22,618 nt of DNA from Spirochaetales bacterium (GCA_002748225.1 PDRU01000076.1:1-22618), one strand, 5' to 3'; counted from the first letter of the stretch, positions 6,963 to 14,524 are shown. Notes: a model not told the origin generated them from the sequence alone. Made by a program: numbers and translations.

Positions 6963-9479
6963 GTGACAAAGAGAACCTTTACAGTCATTTTACTGCTGGC
7001 AGCTTCAGCAAGCTGCTGGGCATTTGGAAGCCGGGAGAAGAAAGCGTCCACAGATGAAATTCTGCCGCCGTCTGAGAGCAGAAACAGGCAGGCAAATCTG
7101 CTGGCAATGGCTGAATCCGGAGATATTAAGGGTGTTGAAAAGTTATTAAAAGTTGATGTTAATCTGGATAAGACCGACGGCGAAGGACGCACCGCTCTCC
7201 ATGCCGCCGTAGAGAACAGATACGAACAGATCGCGGCCATACTGCTGGCCAGCGGAGCTGATCCGAACGCTCAGGACGACTCAGGAAGGCGGCCTTTGCA
7301 TGCGGCCGTCAAAAATAACGATCCCTCTATGGCCAGAGTGCTGGTTAAGGCGGGAGCCGACATATCACTGACCGACGATTCAGGAACCTCTCCTGTTTCA
7401 AAAGCCCTGGATTTACCTGCCGGACTGTTGGCCGCGCTGCTCACTCCCGGAAATATCAACACTGCGGTAATAAATGACGAACCTCTTCTCCACATTACCG
7501 CGCGCAATGGACAAAAGGATCATTTAACAACACTGCTTGAAGCCGGCGCCAATCCATCCATACTGAATAATGCGGGTCAGCGCCCCATAGACGCGGCACT
7601 GGAAAGTCAGCCGGATGTTAAGCAGATAGAATGCGCGGCTCTCCTGCTGCAGAAAGGTTCTGAGAACCCTCTGGATACACAGTGGGACTACATTGAGGCC
7701 GCGCTGAAAGATAACGGTAATACGCACCGCTTTAACTACGGCGCCACGGCACTGCATATGGCCGCTGAAAGAGGACACGAAGGCGTTGTTGAATACCTGC
7801 TGGAAAAGGGAGCCGATCCTCTTGAAAAAGATAATCCGGGCAACACTCCCCTGCATGTGGCGGTGCGTAAGGGCTACCAGAGCATTGCCGGTATGCTGCT
7901 GAAAAACGGCGCGGAAATTAACATACCCGACTACAACGGCAATACGCCCCTTCATGAATCGCTGACGGCTGCCGGGCAATCTCGGCTGACAGCCATGCTT
8001 CTGGAAAAAGGGGCCGATCCGAATATGAAGAACTCCGCCGGCCTTTCTCCGCTTCATATATGCGTTTTAATGGGTGCTGACGTTTCAGCCGCGCAGCTCC
8101 TTGTAGACTACGGTGCGCAAAGCGACTCCAGGGACCGAAACGGCAATACGCCTCTTTTTCTTGCGGTAGATACCGGTGAAAAGGAACTGACGGATTTCTT
8201 TACAGCTCAGAACGCCAATATTTTTGCCCGAAACAAACAGGGCGAGACACCGGTAGAAAGAATACTTTCGTACGGAGCGGAAGTAACCCGGATTTTTTTT
8301 GACAGTGAGAAAATCCGCAGAACGGACAACGAAGGCAGAAGCAGTCTTCACATTGCTGCCGGGAACGGCACAGACACAGATACCATTCAGGCTCTGCTGG
8401 AGAGCAGCGCTCCTGTCAATATGAGAGACGCCTTCGGCAATACGCCTCTTCACTATGCTGTCAGCGGCAGTCATTTTCCCCAGGCGGCGGTACTTCTGGC
8501 TAACGGCGCAGACGCGTATATGGAAAACAACAATGGAGAATCGCCTCTTATTCTGGCTTTCCGTGAAGGCGGCGAATCCGTTCTTATGCTGCTGCAGGAA
8601 AACATCGATACACCTGACGCCTCGGGAAGAAGTCCGCTGTTTCTGGCCGCAAGCTGGAATTATCCGGACATTGTCAGTGTCCTGCTCCAGAACAGTGCCT
8701 CCCCCGGCACAAAGAATTACGAGGGGGAAACACCTCTGCATGCGGCGGTACAGGCCGGCAACAGGGAAATAGCAGAAATGCTTCTGAACGCCGGAGCATC
8801 TGTTAACACAGCGGACAATAACGGATTAACGGCTCTGCATAATTCTGTTCTCTGGGAAAAAGAATCTCTTGCCGAACTGCTCATTGCGGCAGGAGCGGAC
8901 TGCAGTAAAAGAGACAACAGGGGAAGGACACCGCTGCATCTGGCAGTGGAAGGCGGGAACAATGAACTGACGGTTCTTTTCCTGAACGCAGGCGCGGACA
9001 TTGACACCTCAGATATTAACGGGCGGACAGCTCTGTTCGCCGCAGCCGATTCCGGCAACAGAGAAGCCATTGACCTGCTTTTGAAAGCCGGCGCCTCCCT
9101 GGATACACGCGACAGCAAAGGCCGCACCCTTCTCCATACGGCCCTGGCCGCCGGAGAAGGCGAAATTGCTTCTGTACTGCTTGAATCGGGCAGTGACTTT
9201 TTCGCGCTCGACGCGGCAGGACAGACTCCGGCCGATATAGCCATTGCCCGCGGCACACGTTTTCTGGAGTCCTTTGTAACAGCCCCAATAACCCGCAGGC
9301 AGGATAACAGAGGAAACACTCTGCTTCATATTGCCGTTATGAACGGAGCCGGTCAGGATGTTATAAAACTGCTGCTGAACAAAGGCGCAGACCCTTACCG
9401 GAGAAACGCTCAGGGAGAAACTCCGGGAGCTTTGGCCGGAAAAGCGGGCAGAGAAGAAATAGCATCATTGCTGATGTAG
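6963..9479 (+). CDS. Exported protein made of about 23 ankyrin repeats
   Basis: An 838-residue protein starting at GTG with AAGGAGAG about 8 bases upstream. The N-terminus is a Sec signal (TKRTFTVILLLAASASCWA); cleavage may be after Ala20, or Cys18 may be lipidated, since SASC is a loose spirochaete-style lipobox. After a charged linker, residues about 43 to 838 are ankyrin repeats of about 33 residues. I count about 23, with cores such as GRTALHAAV, GATALHMAAERG, GNTPLHVAVRKG, GETPLHAAV, GRTPLHLAVEGG and GNTLLHIAV. A few units (about 130-160, 200-235, 430-460 and 770-800) are degenerate. No other domain is seen. Near-identical DNA such as GGCAATACGCC recurs at 7938, 8143 and 8436, suggesting internal duplication. 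The fold mediates protein binding, so a periplasmic or surface binding scaffold is inferred; the partner is unknown. It converges with udk, the two stops being 2 bases apart. Confidence 0.93.
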   Translation: MTKRTFTVILLLAASASCWAFGSREKKASTDEILPPSESRNRQANLLAMAESGDIKGVEKLLKVDVNLDKTDGEGRTALHAAVENRYEQIAAILLASGADPNAQDDSGRRPLHAAVKNNDPSMARVLVKAGADISLTDDSGTSPVSKALDLPAGLLAALLTPGNINTAVINDEPLLHITARNGQKDHLTTLLEAGANPSILNNAGQRPIDAALESQPDVKQIECAALLLQKGSENPLDTQWDYIEAALKDNGNTHRFNYGATALHMAAERGHEGVVEYLLEKGADPLEKDNPGNTPLHVAVRKGYQSIAGMLLKNGAEINIPDYNGNTPLHESLTAAGQSRLTAMLLEKGADPNMKNSAGLSPLHICVLMGADVSAAQLLVDYGAQSDSRDRNGNTPLFLAVDTGEKELTDFFTAQNANIFARNKQGETPVERILSYGAEVTRIFFDSEKIRRTDNEGRSSLHIAAGNGTDTDTIQALLESSAPVNMRDAFGNTPLHYAVSGSHFPQAAVLLANGADAYMENNNGESPLILAFREGGESVLMLLQENIDTPDASGRSPLFLAASWNYPDIVSVLLQNSASPGTKNYEGETPLHAAVQAGNREIAEMLLNAGASVNTADNNGLTALHNSVLWEKESLAELLIAAGADCSKRDNRGRTPLHLAVEGGNNELTVLFLNAGADIDTSDINGRTALFAAADSGNREAIDLLLKAGASLDTRDSKGRTLLHTALAAGEGEIASVLLESGSDFFALDAAGQTPADIAIARGTRFLESFVTAPITRRQDNRGNTLLHIAVMNGAGQDVIKLLLNKGADPYRRNAQGETPGALAGKAGREEIASLLM

Positions 9480-9481
9480 AA

Positions 9482-10096
9482 TCAGGTTAGAATTTCATTC
9501 ATGAATGAGGCCAGTACCCGCAGAGCGCTGGTATTGTAGCCTCCTTCAGGAATGATGATATCGGCAAACGCCTTACTGGGTTCTATAAACTCGTAATGAC
9601 CGGGCCTGACAACTTCCAGATACTGCTTTATAACCGACTCCATAGTGCGTCCGCGCTCAGACACATCCCTCTTAAGACGGCGTATAAAACGGATATCATC
9701 GGGAGTATCAACAAATATCTTCAGATCCATCATGTCGCGGATCTTCTTGTCAAAGAGCACCAGAATGCCCTCTATAAGAACAACAGGCTTGGGGCTGATC
9801 TCCACAGTTTCTTCGGCGCGGCAGTTATGAACAAAGTCGTAAGTAGGCATACGGACAGGCCGGCCGGCTTTCAGTAATTCCAGATGAGAATACAGCAGTT
9901 CGGTATCGAAGGCGTCAGGATGATCAAAGTTAAAATCAGTAATATTACTGTTAGAGATATTCACGGCGCTTTTGTAATAATTATCCTGGGGAATAAAAAC
10001 GAATTCCTTAACCTGGCTGGATATTTTATTGATGATTGTTGTCTTGCCGGAGCCGGAGCCGCCTGTAATACCGATAATTCGCACCTTTCTGTCCAT
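9482..10096 (-). CDS. udk: Uridine kinase
   Basis: Cytoplasmic kinase phosphorylating uridine (and usually cytidine) to the monophosphate in pyrimidine salvage. Length of 204 residues is typical. P-loop GGSGSGKTT is at residues 12-20, followed by IPQDNYYK, NFDHPDAFD, MPTYDFVHNCR and VVLIEGILVL, then the lid region RRLKRDVSERGRT and YLEVVRPGHYEFIEPSKAFADIIIPEGG, all in the Udk order. A strong AAGGAGG lies 6 bases before the ATG. It is 9 bases downstream of the metallopeptidase-like gene and last in a three-gene set with a BI-1 family gene. With deoB and the nucleoside importer it makes salvage a repeated theme of the window's first half. No terminator is visible at its end. Confidence 0.95.
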   Translation of the reverse strand: MDRKVRIIGITGGSGSGKTTIINKISSQVKEFVFIPQDNYYKSAVNISNSNITDFNFDHPDAFDTELLYSHLELLKAGRPVRMPTYDFVHNCRAEETVEISPKPVVLIEGILVLFDKKIRDMMDLKIFVDTPDDIRFIRRLKRDVSERGRTMESVIKQYLEVVRPGHYEFIEPSKAFADIIIPEGGYNTSALRVLASFMNEILT

Positions 10097-10105
10097 TGAG
10101 CCTCC

Positions 10106-10915
10106 TTACAACTCTTCCAGCTGACGCTCTATTTCCGCCAGCTGCGCCTGCAGTTTCATAATATTTTTCTCAAGGCGCCGTTTCTTTGCTTCCAGACTGC
10201 TTTTCTCTTTATCCGCTTTATCCGCATCCGGCCGGGGCCCTTTTTGAAAATCCTTAAGAGTCTGACGCACCTGGGGCTCTGTTGCTCCCGAGCGGAAAGA
10301 TTCGGTAATTTGAGAGCGCAGCTTCCTGTCCGGAACTGAAGCAACCACCTTCATTTTCTCATACCCCAGGCTGCTGTCAACATTGAGTGTATGGAGCTTT
10401 ATGAGTGTGCGTGCCGAGCCGCGTTTCATTCCAAGAACGCGTTCCGCATAATCTTCAAAAACAGCGTTCTTCTGACGGCAGAGCTCCATGGCTTCCATAA
10501 GAACCTGACCGAATTCCTTCATAAGACTGCCGTTACGGGCCAGAAAATCTCTGCGTATTCTGACTGTCAGCTCCTGAAAGGCCGGATCGCTTTCAAAAAC
10601 ACTGTAGTACACACCCTTTGCTTCAGCCCGTTCCAGCAGTGTGTGAAAAATTTGCCAGAAGCGGTTTGTATGCGCCCTGCGGCGCACTTCTTCCGGATAA
10701 CGGCTGAAATGGATGTGATGCGCCAGCTCATGGATACCTGTGTAGATAAGGGCGTTATCGTCAGTAAAATTACGGTTGTGAATTAAAATCTGACGGAGTT
10801 CCGGCTTGTAAAGACCATTCACCCTCCGGCTTTCCTTGCCGGTAAAAATAACCGAGAAATCAGGAAGATCCTTTTCCAGGGTCAGAAGCAGCTGTTTTAA
10901 GGTCTCCTGATTCAT
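10106..10915 (-). CDS. Predicted zinc metallopeptidase (SprT-like) with HTH-like segment and C-terminal coiled coil
   Basis: A 269-residue cytoplasmic protein with no signal or membrane segment. Residues 62-66 (HELAH) form a zinc-metallopeptidase HExxH motif, and AHTNRFWQIF supplies a plausible third ligand (His82), a spacing and context like SprT/WSS1-type peptidases. Residues about 152-176 (EDYAERVLGMKRGSARTLIK) resemble the helix-turn-helix region of ParB/KorB-like proteins, and the following 25 residues and GATEPQVRQTL continue that resemblance. Residues 238-269 are a charged coiled coil with heptad Leu/Ile. The start at 10915 is 8 bases past the stop of the BI-1 family gene and has no good Shine-Dalgarno, so coupling is likely. 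A DNA-associated protease is a reasonable idea but only inference; the HTH call is by eye and may be wrong. Confidence 0.65.
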   Translation of the reverse strand: MNQETLKQLLLTLEKDLPDFSVIFTGKESRRVNGLYKPELRQILIHNRNFTDDNALIYTGIHELAHHIHFSRYPEEVRRRAHTNRFWQIFHTLLERAEAKGVYYSVFESDPAFQELTVRIRRDFLARNGSLMKEFGQVLMEAMELCRQKNAVFEDYAERVLGMKRGSARTLIKLHTLNVDSSLGYEKMKVVASVPDRKLRSQITESFRSGATEPQVRQTLKDFQKGPRPDADKADKEKSSLEAKKRRLEKNIMKLQAQLAEIERQLEEL

Positions 10916-10923
10916 CGGTTAGA

Positions 10924-11628
10924 TCAGCGTCTGCGTCCGAAAATACGCAGCAGGAACAGGAACATGTTTATAAAGTCCAGATACAGTTTTAATGCCCCCA
11001 GAATGGAAAGGCGCACAAAATCGGCTTCGCCCACTCCGCTGCCGGCACTGTCGCTGAGACGCTTAATATACTGCGTGTCGTAAGCCGTTAAAACAGTAAA
11101 CAAGATAACGCCGGCAGCCGAATACAGCAGTTGGAAAGTTTCATTTCTGAAAAAGAGGCCCACAAGGCCGGCAATAATCAGCCCGATAAGAGCCATGAAA
11201 ATGTAATGCCCCAGACCGGAGAGGTCGCGTTTGGTGGTTACTGCCCACAAACTCATAACGGCAAACATTCCGGCAGAAACCGCAAAGGCCTGAAAAATGG
11301 CAGACTGTGCGTAAGCAAAAAATATGGTTGATATGGTTATGCCGTTCAGTACGGAATAAAGGGCAAAAATCCCCACAGCCGCACTTGTACTCATGGTCAT
11401 AATTCTTCTGGAAAGAAAAGCAACCAGAATAAATTCGCCAATGACCAAAGCGTAAAAAGGCACAGGACCGTTGCCGAATAAAAGCTGAAGAACCGCCGGA
11501 GTGGAGATAACCCACCAGGCTGCCGCGGCCGTCAGAGACAAACCGGCAAACATCCACAGATAAACATTTTTAAGAATGGTACGCTCACGCACCTTTGTGC
11601 CAGAGGCCAGAAATCCGGTATCAGACAT
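10924..11628 (-). CDS. Bax inhibitor-1 (BI-1/YccA/YetJ) family membrane protein
   Basis: A 234-residue polytopic inner-membrane protein with seven predicted helices (about 22-41, 56-74, 84-103, 108-130, 141-160, 166-185, 203-230). The pair Asp184 (TAYDTQYIKR) and Asp218 (LYLDFINMFLFLLRIFG) corresponds to the di-aspartyl pH sensor of calcium-leak channels such as B. subtilis YetJ. E. coli YccA of the same family interacts with the FtsH protease. The start at 11628 was chosen because GGAGGAT lies 6 bases before it; an in-frame ATG at 11640 would lie upstream of that Shine-Dalgarno. It is the first of a three-gene set with the metallopeptidase-like gene and udk. Channel function is from family knowledge, not shown here. 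Confidence 0.9.
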   Translation of the reverse strand: MSDTGFLASGTKVRERTILKNVYLWMFAGLSLTAAAAWWVISTPAVLQLLFGNGPVPFYALVIGEFILVAFLSRRIMTMSTSAAVGIFALYSVLNGITISTIFFAYAQSAIFQAFAVSAGMFAVMSLWAVTTKRDLSGLGHYIFMALIGLIIAGLVGLFFRNETFQLLYSAAGVILFTVLTAYDTQYIKRLSDSAGSGVGEADFVRLSILGALKLYLDFINMFLFLLRIFGRRR

Positions 11629-11660
11629 AATATCCTCCAAAGCATCTTTGCTCTGCCTTT

Positions 11661-11689
11661 AATATAGCCAAAGAAAAGACATTTTGCAC
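11661..11689 (-). promoter_or_regulatory. Candidate promoter for the BI-1/metallopeptidase/udk set
   Basis: On the minus strand TATATT (11666-11661) has a weak -35, GTGCAA (11689-11684), at 17 bases. The -35 adjoins a small inverted repeat at 11688-11702. Confidence 0.45.
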
Positions 11690-11702
11690 ACATGTAATGT
11701 GT
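11688..11702. repeat. Short inverted repeat in the divergent BI-1/rpiB region
   Basis: ACACAT-GTA-ATGTGT is a perfect 6-bp inverted repeat with a 3-base centre. It lies at the -35 side of the BI-1 promoter candidate, an operator-like position. No factor can be named. Confidence 0.4.
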
Positions 11703-11726
11703 AATTTTTGAAAGTATCGTTCCCCC

Positions 11727-11755
11727 TTGAATCAGATCGGCCGTCTCAGCATGAT
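11727..11755 (+). promoter_or_regulatory. Candidate promoter of rpiB
   Basis: TTGAAT (11727-11732) and CATGAT (11750-11755) are 17 bases apart, each matching four of six consensus bases. The -10 lies in the first copy of a 15-bp tandem duplication, whose second copy repeats CATGAT at 11765-11770. Confidence 0.45.
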
Positions 11756-11773
11756 ATGTCTCAGCATGATATG
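11744..11773 (+). repeat. Perfect 15-bp tandem duplication upstream of rpiB
   Basis: TCTCAGCATGATATG occurs twice head to tail with no mismatch (11744-11758 and 11759-11773), ending 17 bases before the GTG start of rpiB. Perfect identity suggests a recent slippage event. Confidence 0.95.
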
Positions 11774-11790
11774 CACAAGGAGAATAATCA

Positions 11791-12234
11791 GTGAAATTTG
11801 TTATTGCCAACGATCACGCGGCTGTAGAGCTGAAAACGGAAATAACCCAATGGCTGACGGAACACGGCCATGAAGTAACAGACCTGGGAGTTGCCGCGGG
11901 TGAAAAAGCCGACTACCCCGACAAGGGTGTGGAATGCGCGAAAGCTTTCTTAAGCGGCCAATACAACTTTGGAATAGTATGCTGCGGCACAGGAATAGGC
12001 ATTTCCATCGCGGCCAATAAAGTGAAAGGTATCCGCTGCGCCCTTCCCCAGAATATTTTTGCCGCAACCATGGCCAGAGAGCATAATAACTGCCAGATGC
12101 TGGCTTTCGGCAGCCGGATTAACTACCCCGAGCCTCCCATTGAAATGCTCAAGGCCTTTCTGGAAGCCCGTCACGATACGGAAAGCAGGCACGCGCGGCG
12201 GGTTGATAAAATTATGCAGGCTGAAAACGTGTAA
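11791..12234 (+). CDS. rpiB: Ribose-5-phosphate isomerase B
   Basis: Cytoplasmic sugar-phosphate isomerase of the RpiB/LacAB family (147 residues, normal length), interconverting ribose 5-phosphate and ribulose 5-phosphate. Motifs are ANDHAAVELK at the N-terminus (Asp8-His9), DYPDKG (41-46), the catalytic CGTGIGISIAANKVKGIR with Cys65, and AREHNNCQMLAFGSR near the C-terminus. The start is GTG with AAGGAG 8 bases upstream, directly after a 15-bp tandem duplication. It accepts the pentose phosphate that DeoB produces, so it fits functionally with the first block, although it is not in the same operon. It converges with the ComFB-like gene with 4 bases between stops. Confidence 0.95.
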   Translation: MKFVIANDHAAVELKTEITQWLTEHGHEVTDLGVAAGEKADYPDKGVECAKAFLSGQYNFGIVCCGTGIGISIAANKVKGIRCALPQNIFAATMAREHNNCQMLAFGSRINYPEPPIEMLKAFLEARHDTESRHARRVDKIMQAENV

Positions 12235-12243
12235 AGTTTCAGC
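12220..12243. terminator. Hairpin spanning both convergent stop codons (possible bidirectional terminator)
   Basis: GCTGAAA (12220-12226) pairs perfectly with TTTCAGC (12237-12243) across a 10-base loop holding the rpiB stop, and the second arm covers the ComFB-like stop. No long T-run follows on either strand, so termination would be weak. Confidence 0.35.
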
Positions 12244-12538
12244 TGTTACCGCACAGGGGGTTCGAGGAAATTTTCTTCAAAGCTTTCCGAACCTCCCTTT
12301 CAACAGCCTTGCTCCGCTCCTCATCCGCTTCTCTGGTATAGAGAGTACCAATAAGCGAAGCACGGTAAAGCGGCGACAGGTTGTTCAAAGCCAGACAGGC
12401 CATATCCAGTATGCAGTCATTGCATTTGCACATGGCGCCGTCTTCAACAGCATTCAGCTGTTTTTCAAGCTCATCATAGACAAGCTGTTCCATCTGATTT
12501 TCAAGATTGGATAAATCATACAGATCTTTTAAGGCCAT
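12239..12538 (-). CDS. ComFB-like protein
   Basis: A 99-residue protein matching the ComFB family (late competence protein ComFB of B. subtilis). The N-terminal NLENQMEQLVYDELEKQL helix corresponds to the family's opening, followed by MCKCNDCILDMACLALNNLSPLY (Cys37, Cys39, Cys42, Cys48, Asp45), the family's Cys-rich core with the LN-x-L-x-P-x-Y ending. Some cyanobacterial ComFB proteins have been reported as cyclic-di-nucleotide receptors; whether that holds here is unknown. GGGAGG lies just before the ATG. It follows dnaB by 14 bases on the same strand, so it is probably the last gene of the ribosomal/replication operon, an unexpected position for a signalling protein. No competence genes are nearby. 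Confidence 0.8.
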   Translation of the reverse strand: MALKDLYDLSNLENQMEQLVYDELEKQLNAVEDGAMCKCNDCILDMACLALNNLSPLYRASLIGTLYTREADEERSKAVEREVRKALKKISSNPLCGNS

Positions 12539-12552
12539 ATCATCCTCCCTTC

Positions 12553-13905
12553 TTACGGCTCATCATGACTGAGATTTTCAAAACAGGTAAAGTGCGGAAC
12601 AAAGGCCAGCCGGACCATCCCGGTTGGGCCGTTACGCTGTTTGGCAACAATCAGTTCTGTCGGAATAATGCCGGTACTGTCAACATCGTCGTTTTCCTGA
12701 TCGCTGCGGCGCTCACGGTGCAGAAAGAGTACCAAATCAGCATCCTGTTCCAAAGCGCCGGACTCACGCAGATCGGCAAGAGAAGGCTCTTTCCCTTCCG
12801 ACTGGCGTCCCACCTGCGAGAGAGCCACAATGGGAATATCCAGTTCCCGCGCCAGGGACTTGAGTGACCGGCTGATATGCGAAATCTGCTCATGGCGGGG
12901 CTGTTTGGTGTCCTGCGGAGTAATAAGCCCTATATAGTCCACAAAAATAATTTTAACACCGTGCTGTGTTACCATGCGCCGGGCCAGTGAACGCAGATCA
13001 AGCAGCGGGATATTGGGTGTGTCCTGCAGGATAAGCGGTGCGTCGTAAATTCGGCCGGCGGCAACATGTATTTTATTAAAATCGGCCTGGCGCAGAAGAC
13101 CGGTTCGGAGATTGGTTGAATTAATTTTACTTTCGGCGGAAAGTACGCGCATAATCAGCGATACTTCCGACATTTCCAGAGTAAAAAAACCGCAGGGAAT
13201 TTTGCTCCTCAGGGCTATGTTGGAAGCCATGGAAAGGGCCAGCGCTGTTTTACCAATGGACGGGCGGGCGCCGATAATGGTCATTTCAGAGTTCTGAAAA
13301 CCGCTGGTCAGGGCATCCAGAGCGTCAAATCCGGAAGGTATTCCGGTATAACTGCCCTTCATGTAGTAGCGTTTTTCAAGCGCCTTAATGGCCTTGGGAA
13401 TAACATCTTCTGCCGGCTTAAGGGCCCCCCGGCTCTGACTGTCATTCAGGTCAAATACGGACTGTTCTGCTTTTTCAATAATGGCGCGGGTATCGAGGGT
13501 ATCGTCATAGACATTTCCGATAATACCCCGCGCGGCATTCAGCAGGGCGCGGCGTGTACTGGCCTCCTGAACCAGACGGGCGTAATAGCCGACATTCGCG
13601 GTTGTCGGAACACGGGAAGTTAAGGAAGCCACATAAGCATTGCCGCCGGCTTTCTCAAGATTCCCCGCCGACTTTAGCTCTGTAGTAAGAGTAAGCATGT
13701 CCACCCCGCCGCCCTTGTCGTTAAGAGCAATGATGGACTGAAATATAAGTTGATGCGCGGTTTTAAAAAAATCATCCGGCCGGACATACTGGCGTATTTC
13801 ATCCAGCAGTCCAACCGAAAAATTCAGAAGCAGAGCTCCCAGTGTAGCCATTTCCGCCTCGTCATTATAAGGCGGAATATTGTCTTTGAGAGTTCCTTCA
13901 GCCAA
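12553..13905 (-). CDS. dnaB: Replicative DNA helicase DnaB
   Basis: Hexameric 5'-3' helicase that unwinds the replication fork, 450 residues as usual. The N-terminal domain begins IPPYNDEAEMATLGALLLN, as in other DnaB. The RecA-like C-terminal domain has Walker A GARPSIGKT (212-220), FFTLEMS, the Walker B region IIFVDYIGLI, and LSQVGRQSEGKEPSLADLRESGALEQDAD. No intein is present. The frame has no ATG before the conserved N-terminus: the first usable codon is TTG at 13905, which overlaps the end of rplI by 8 bases with GAAGAG upstream, so coupled translation from TTG is the best choice. Starting at Met19 would remove conserved residues. It is the fifth gene of the rpsF-ssb-rpsR-rplI-dnaB operon, an order also seen in other bacteria. 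Confidence 0.95.
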   Translation of the reverse strand: MAEGTLKDNIPPYNDEAEMATLGALLLNFSVGLLDEIRQYVRPDDFFKTAHQLIFQSIIALNDKGGGVDMLTLTTELKSAGNLEKAGGNAYVASLTSRVPTTANVGYYARLVQEASTRRALLNAARGIIGNVYDDTLDTRAIIEKAEQSVFDLNDSQSRGALKPAEDVIPKAIKALEKRYYMKGSYTGIPSGFDALDALTSGFQNSEMTIIGARPSIGKTALALSMASNIALRSKIPCGFFTLEMSEVSLIMRVLSAESKINSTNLRTGLLRQADFNKIHVAAGRIYDAPLILQDTPNIPLLDLRSLARRMVTQHGVKIIFVDYIGLITPQDTKQPRHEQISHISRSLKSLARELDIPIVALSQVGRQSEGKEPSLADLRESGALEQDADLVLFLHRERRSDQENDDVDSTGIIPTELIVAKQRNGPTGMVRLAFVPHFTCFENLSHDEP

Positions 13906-14512
13906 CGGTCTCTTCGGCCCCGGGGGCGTCTTCAGCTTTTTCAGCGTCAGCTTTCTCTTCCATGCCCTCGGTCAAAGCGGCATAGGCTTCGTCAACTTCC
14001 TCTTCTTCATCTGCCAGGGAATCGAACTTAACCTCGGGAGCGGCTTCCTGCAGAACAGGTTTTTCGCCGCTGGCACTGACTTCCACAGGCAGTTCTGCTT
14101 CATCTCCGCCGTAGAGTTTTATCTTTACCTTGTGCGTACCGACAGTTTTAATTCCGCCTTCGGGAAGCTCCACTTTCTTGCGTTCTACTTCCACACCCTG
14201 TGAAAGCAGGAAATCAACAACAGCTGTCGATGTTACAGAACCGAACAGACGGCCTTTTTCCCCGGCGGCAACAGCAATTTCCATTACCATTGCTTCAATA
14301 CGGGTTTTGCTGTCCTGAGCCATCTTTGCCTTTTCTTCCTTGCGGCGGGCAATGGCCTGCTGTTTCTGAGCCAGTTCCACTTCGGTGGCCCTGGTGTAGG
14401 GAACAGCAAACTTGCGCGGTATCAGATAGTTTCTGGCGTAACCTGCCGCAACTTCGCAGATATCACCTTCTTCACCAAGATTGGGTACATCTTTATAGAG
14501 AATAATTTTCAT
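13898..14512 (-). CDS. rplI: 50S ribosomal protein bL9 with acidic C-terminal extension
   Basis: Large-subunit protein L9, which binds 23S rRNA near L1 with its N-domain. MKIILYKDVPNLGEEGDICEVAAGYARNYLIPRKFAVPYT is the canonical N-domain, split here only for description: the signature GxxGDxxEVxxGYARNxLxP is intact at residues 13-32. The long connecting helix (about 41-75) and the C-domain with LFGSVTS (89-95) follow, ending near residue 148. Typical L9 is about 150 residues; this one has 204, and residues about 150-204 are rich in Glu, Ala and Asp and probably disordered. AAGGAGAT lies 7 bases before the ATG. It overlaps dnaB by 8 bases. Confidence 0.96.
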   Translation of the reverse strand: MKIILYKDVPNLGEEGDICEVAAGYARNYLIPRKFAVPYTRATEVELAQKQQAIARRKEEKAKMAQDSKTRIEAMVMEIAVAAGEKGRLFGSVTSTAVVDFLLSQGVEVERKKVELPEGGIKTVGTHKVKIKLYGGDEAELPVEVSASGEKPVLQEAAPEVKFDSLADEEEEVDEAYAALTEGMEEKADAEKAEDAPGAEETVG

Positions 14513-14524
14513 TACGGCATCTCC

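Noticed and set aside
6875..7240. Longer N-terminus for the FAH-family protein, starting at 7240
   Set aside because: The extra residues overlap the start of the divergent ankyrin gene and do not match the family, whose N-terminus begins close to the Met at 6874.
7524..8741. Long minus-strand open frames (7524-8057 and 8085-8741) across the ankyrin gene
   Set aside because: They are mirror frames of the repeats: periodic coding sequence tends to leave the opposite strand open. No ribosome site or motif supports them.
9495..9508. 14-bp perfect palindrome TCATTCATGAATGA near the udk stop
   Set aside because: It is inside the udk coding sequence (SFMNE codons), has no loop or T-run, and is more likely chance than a terminator or operator.
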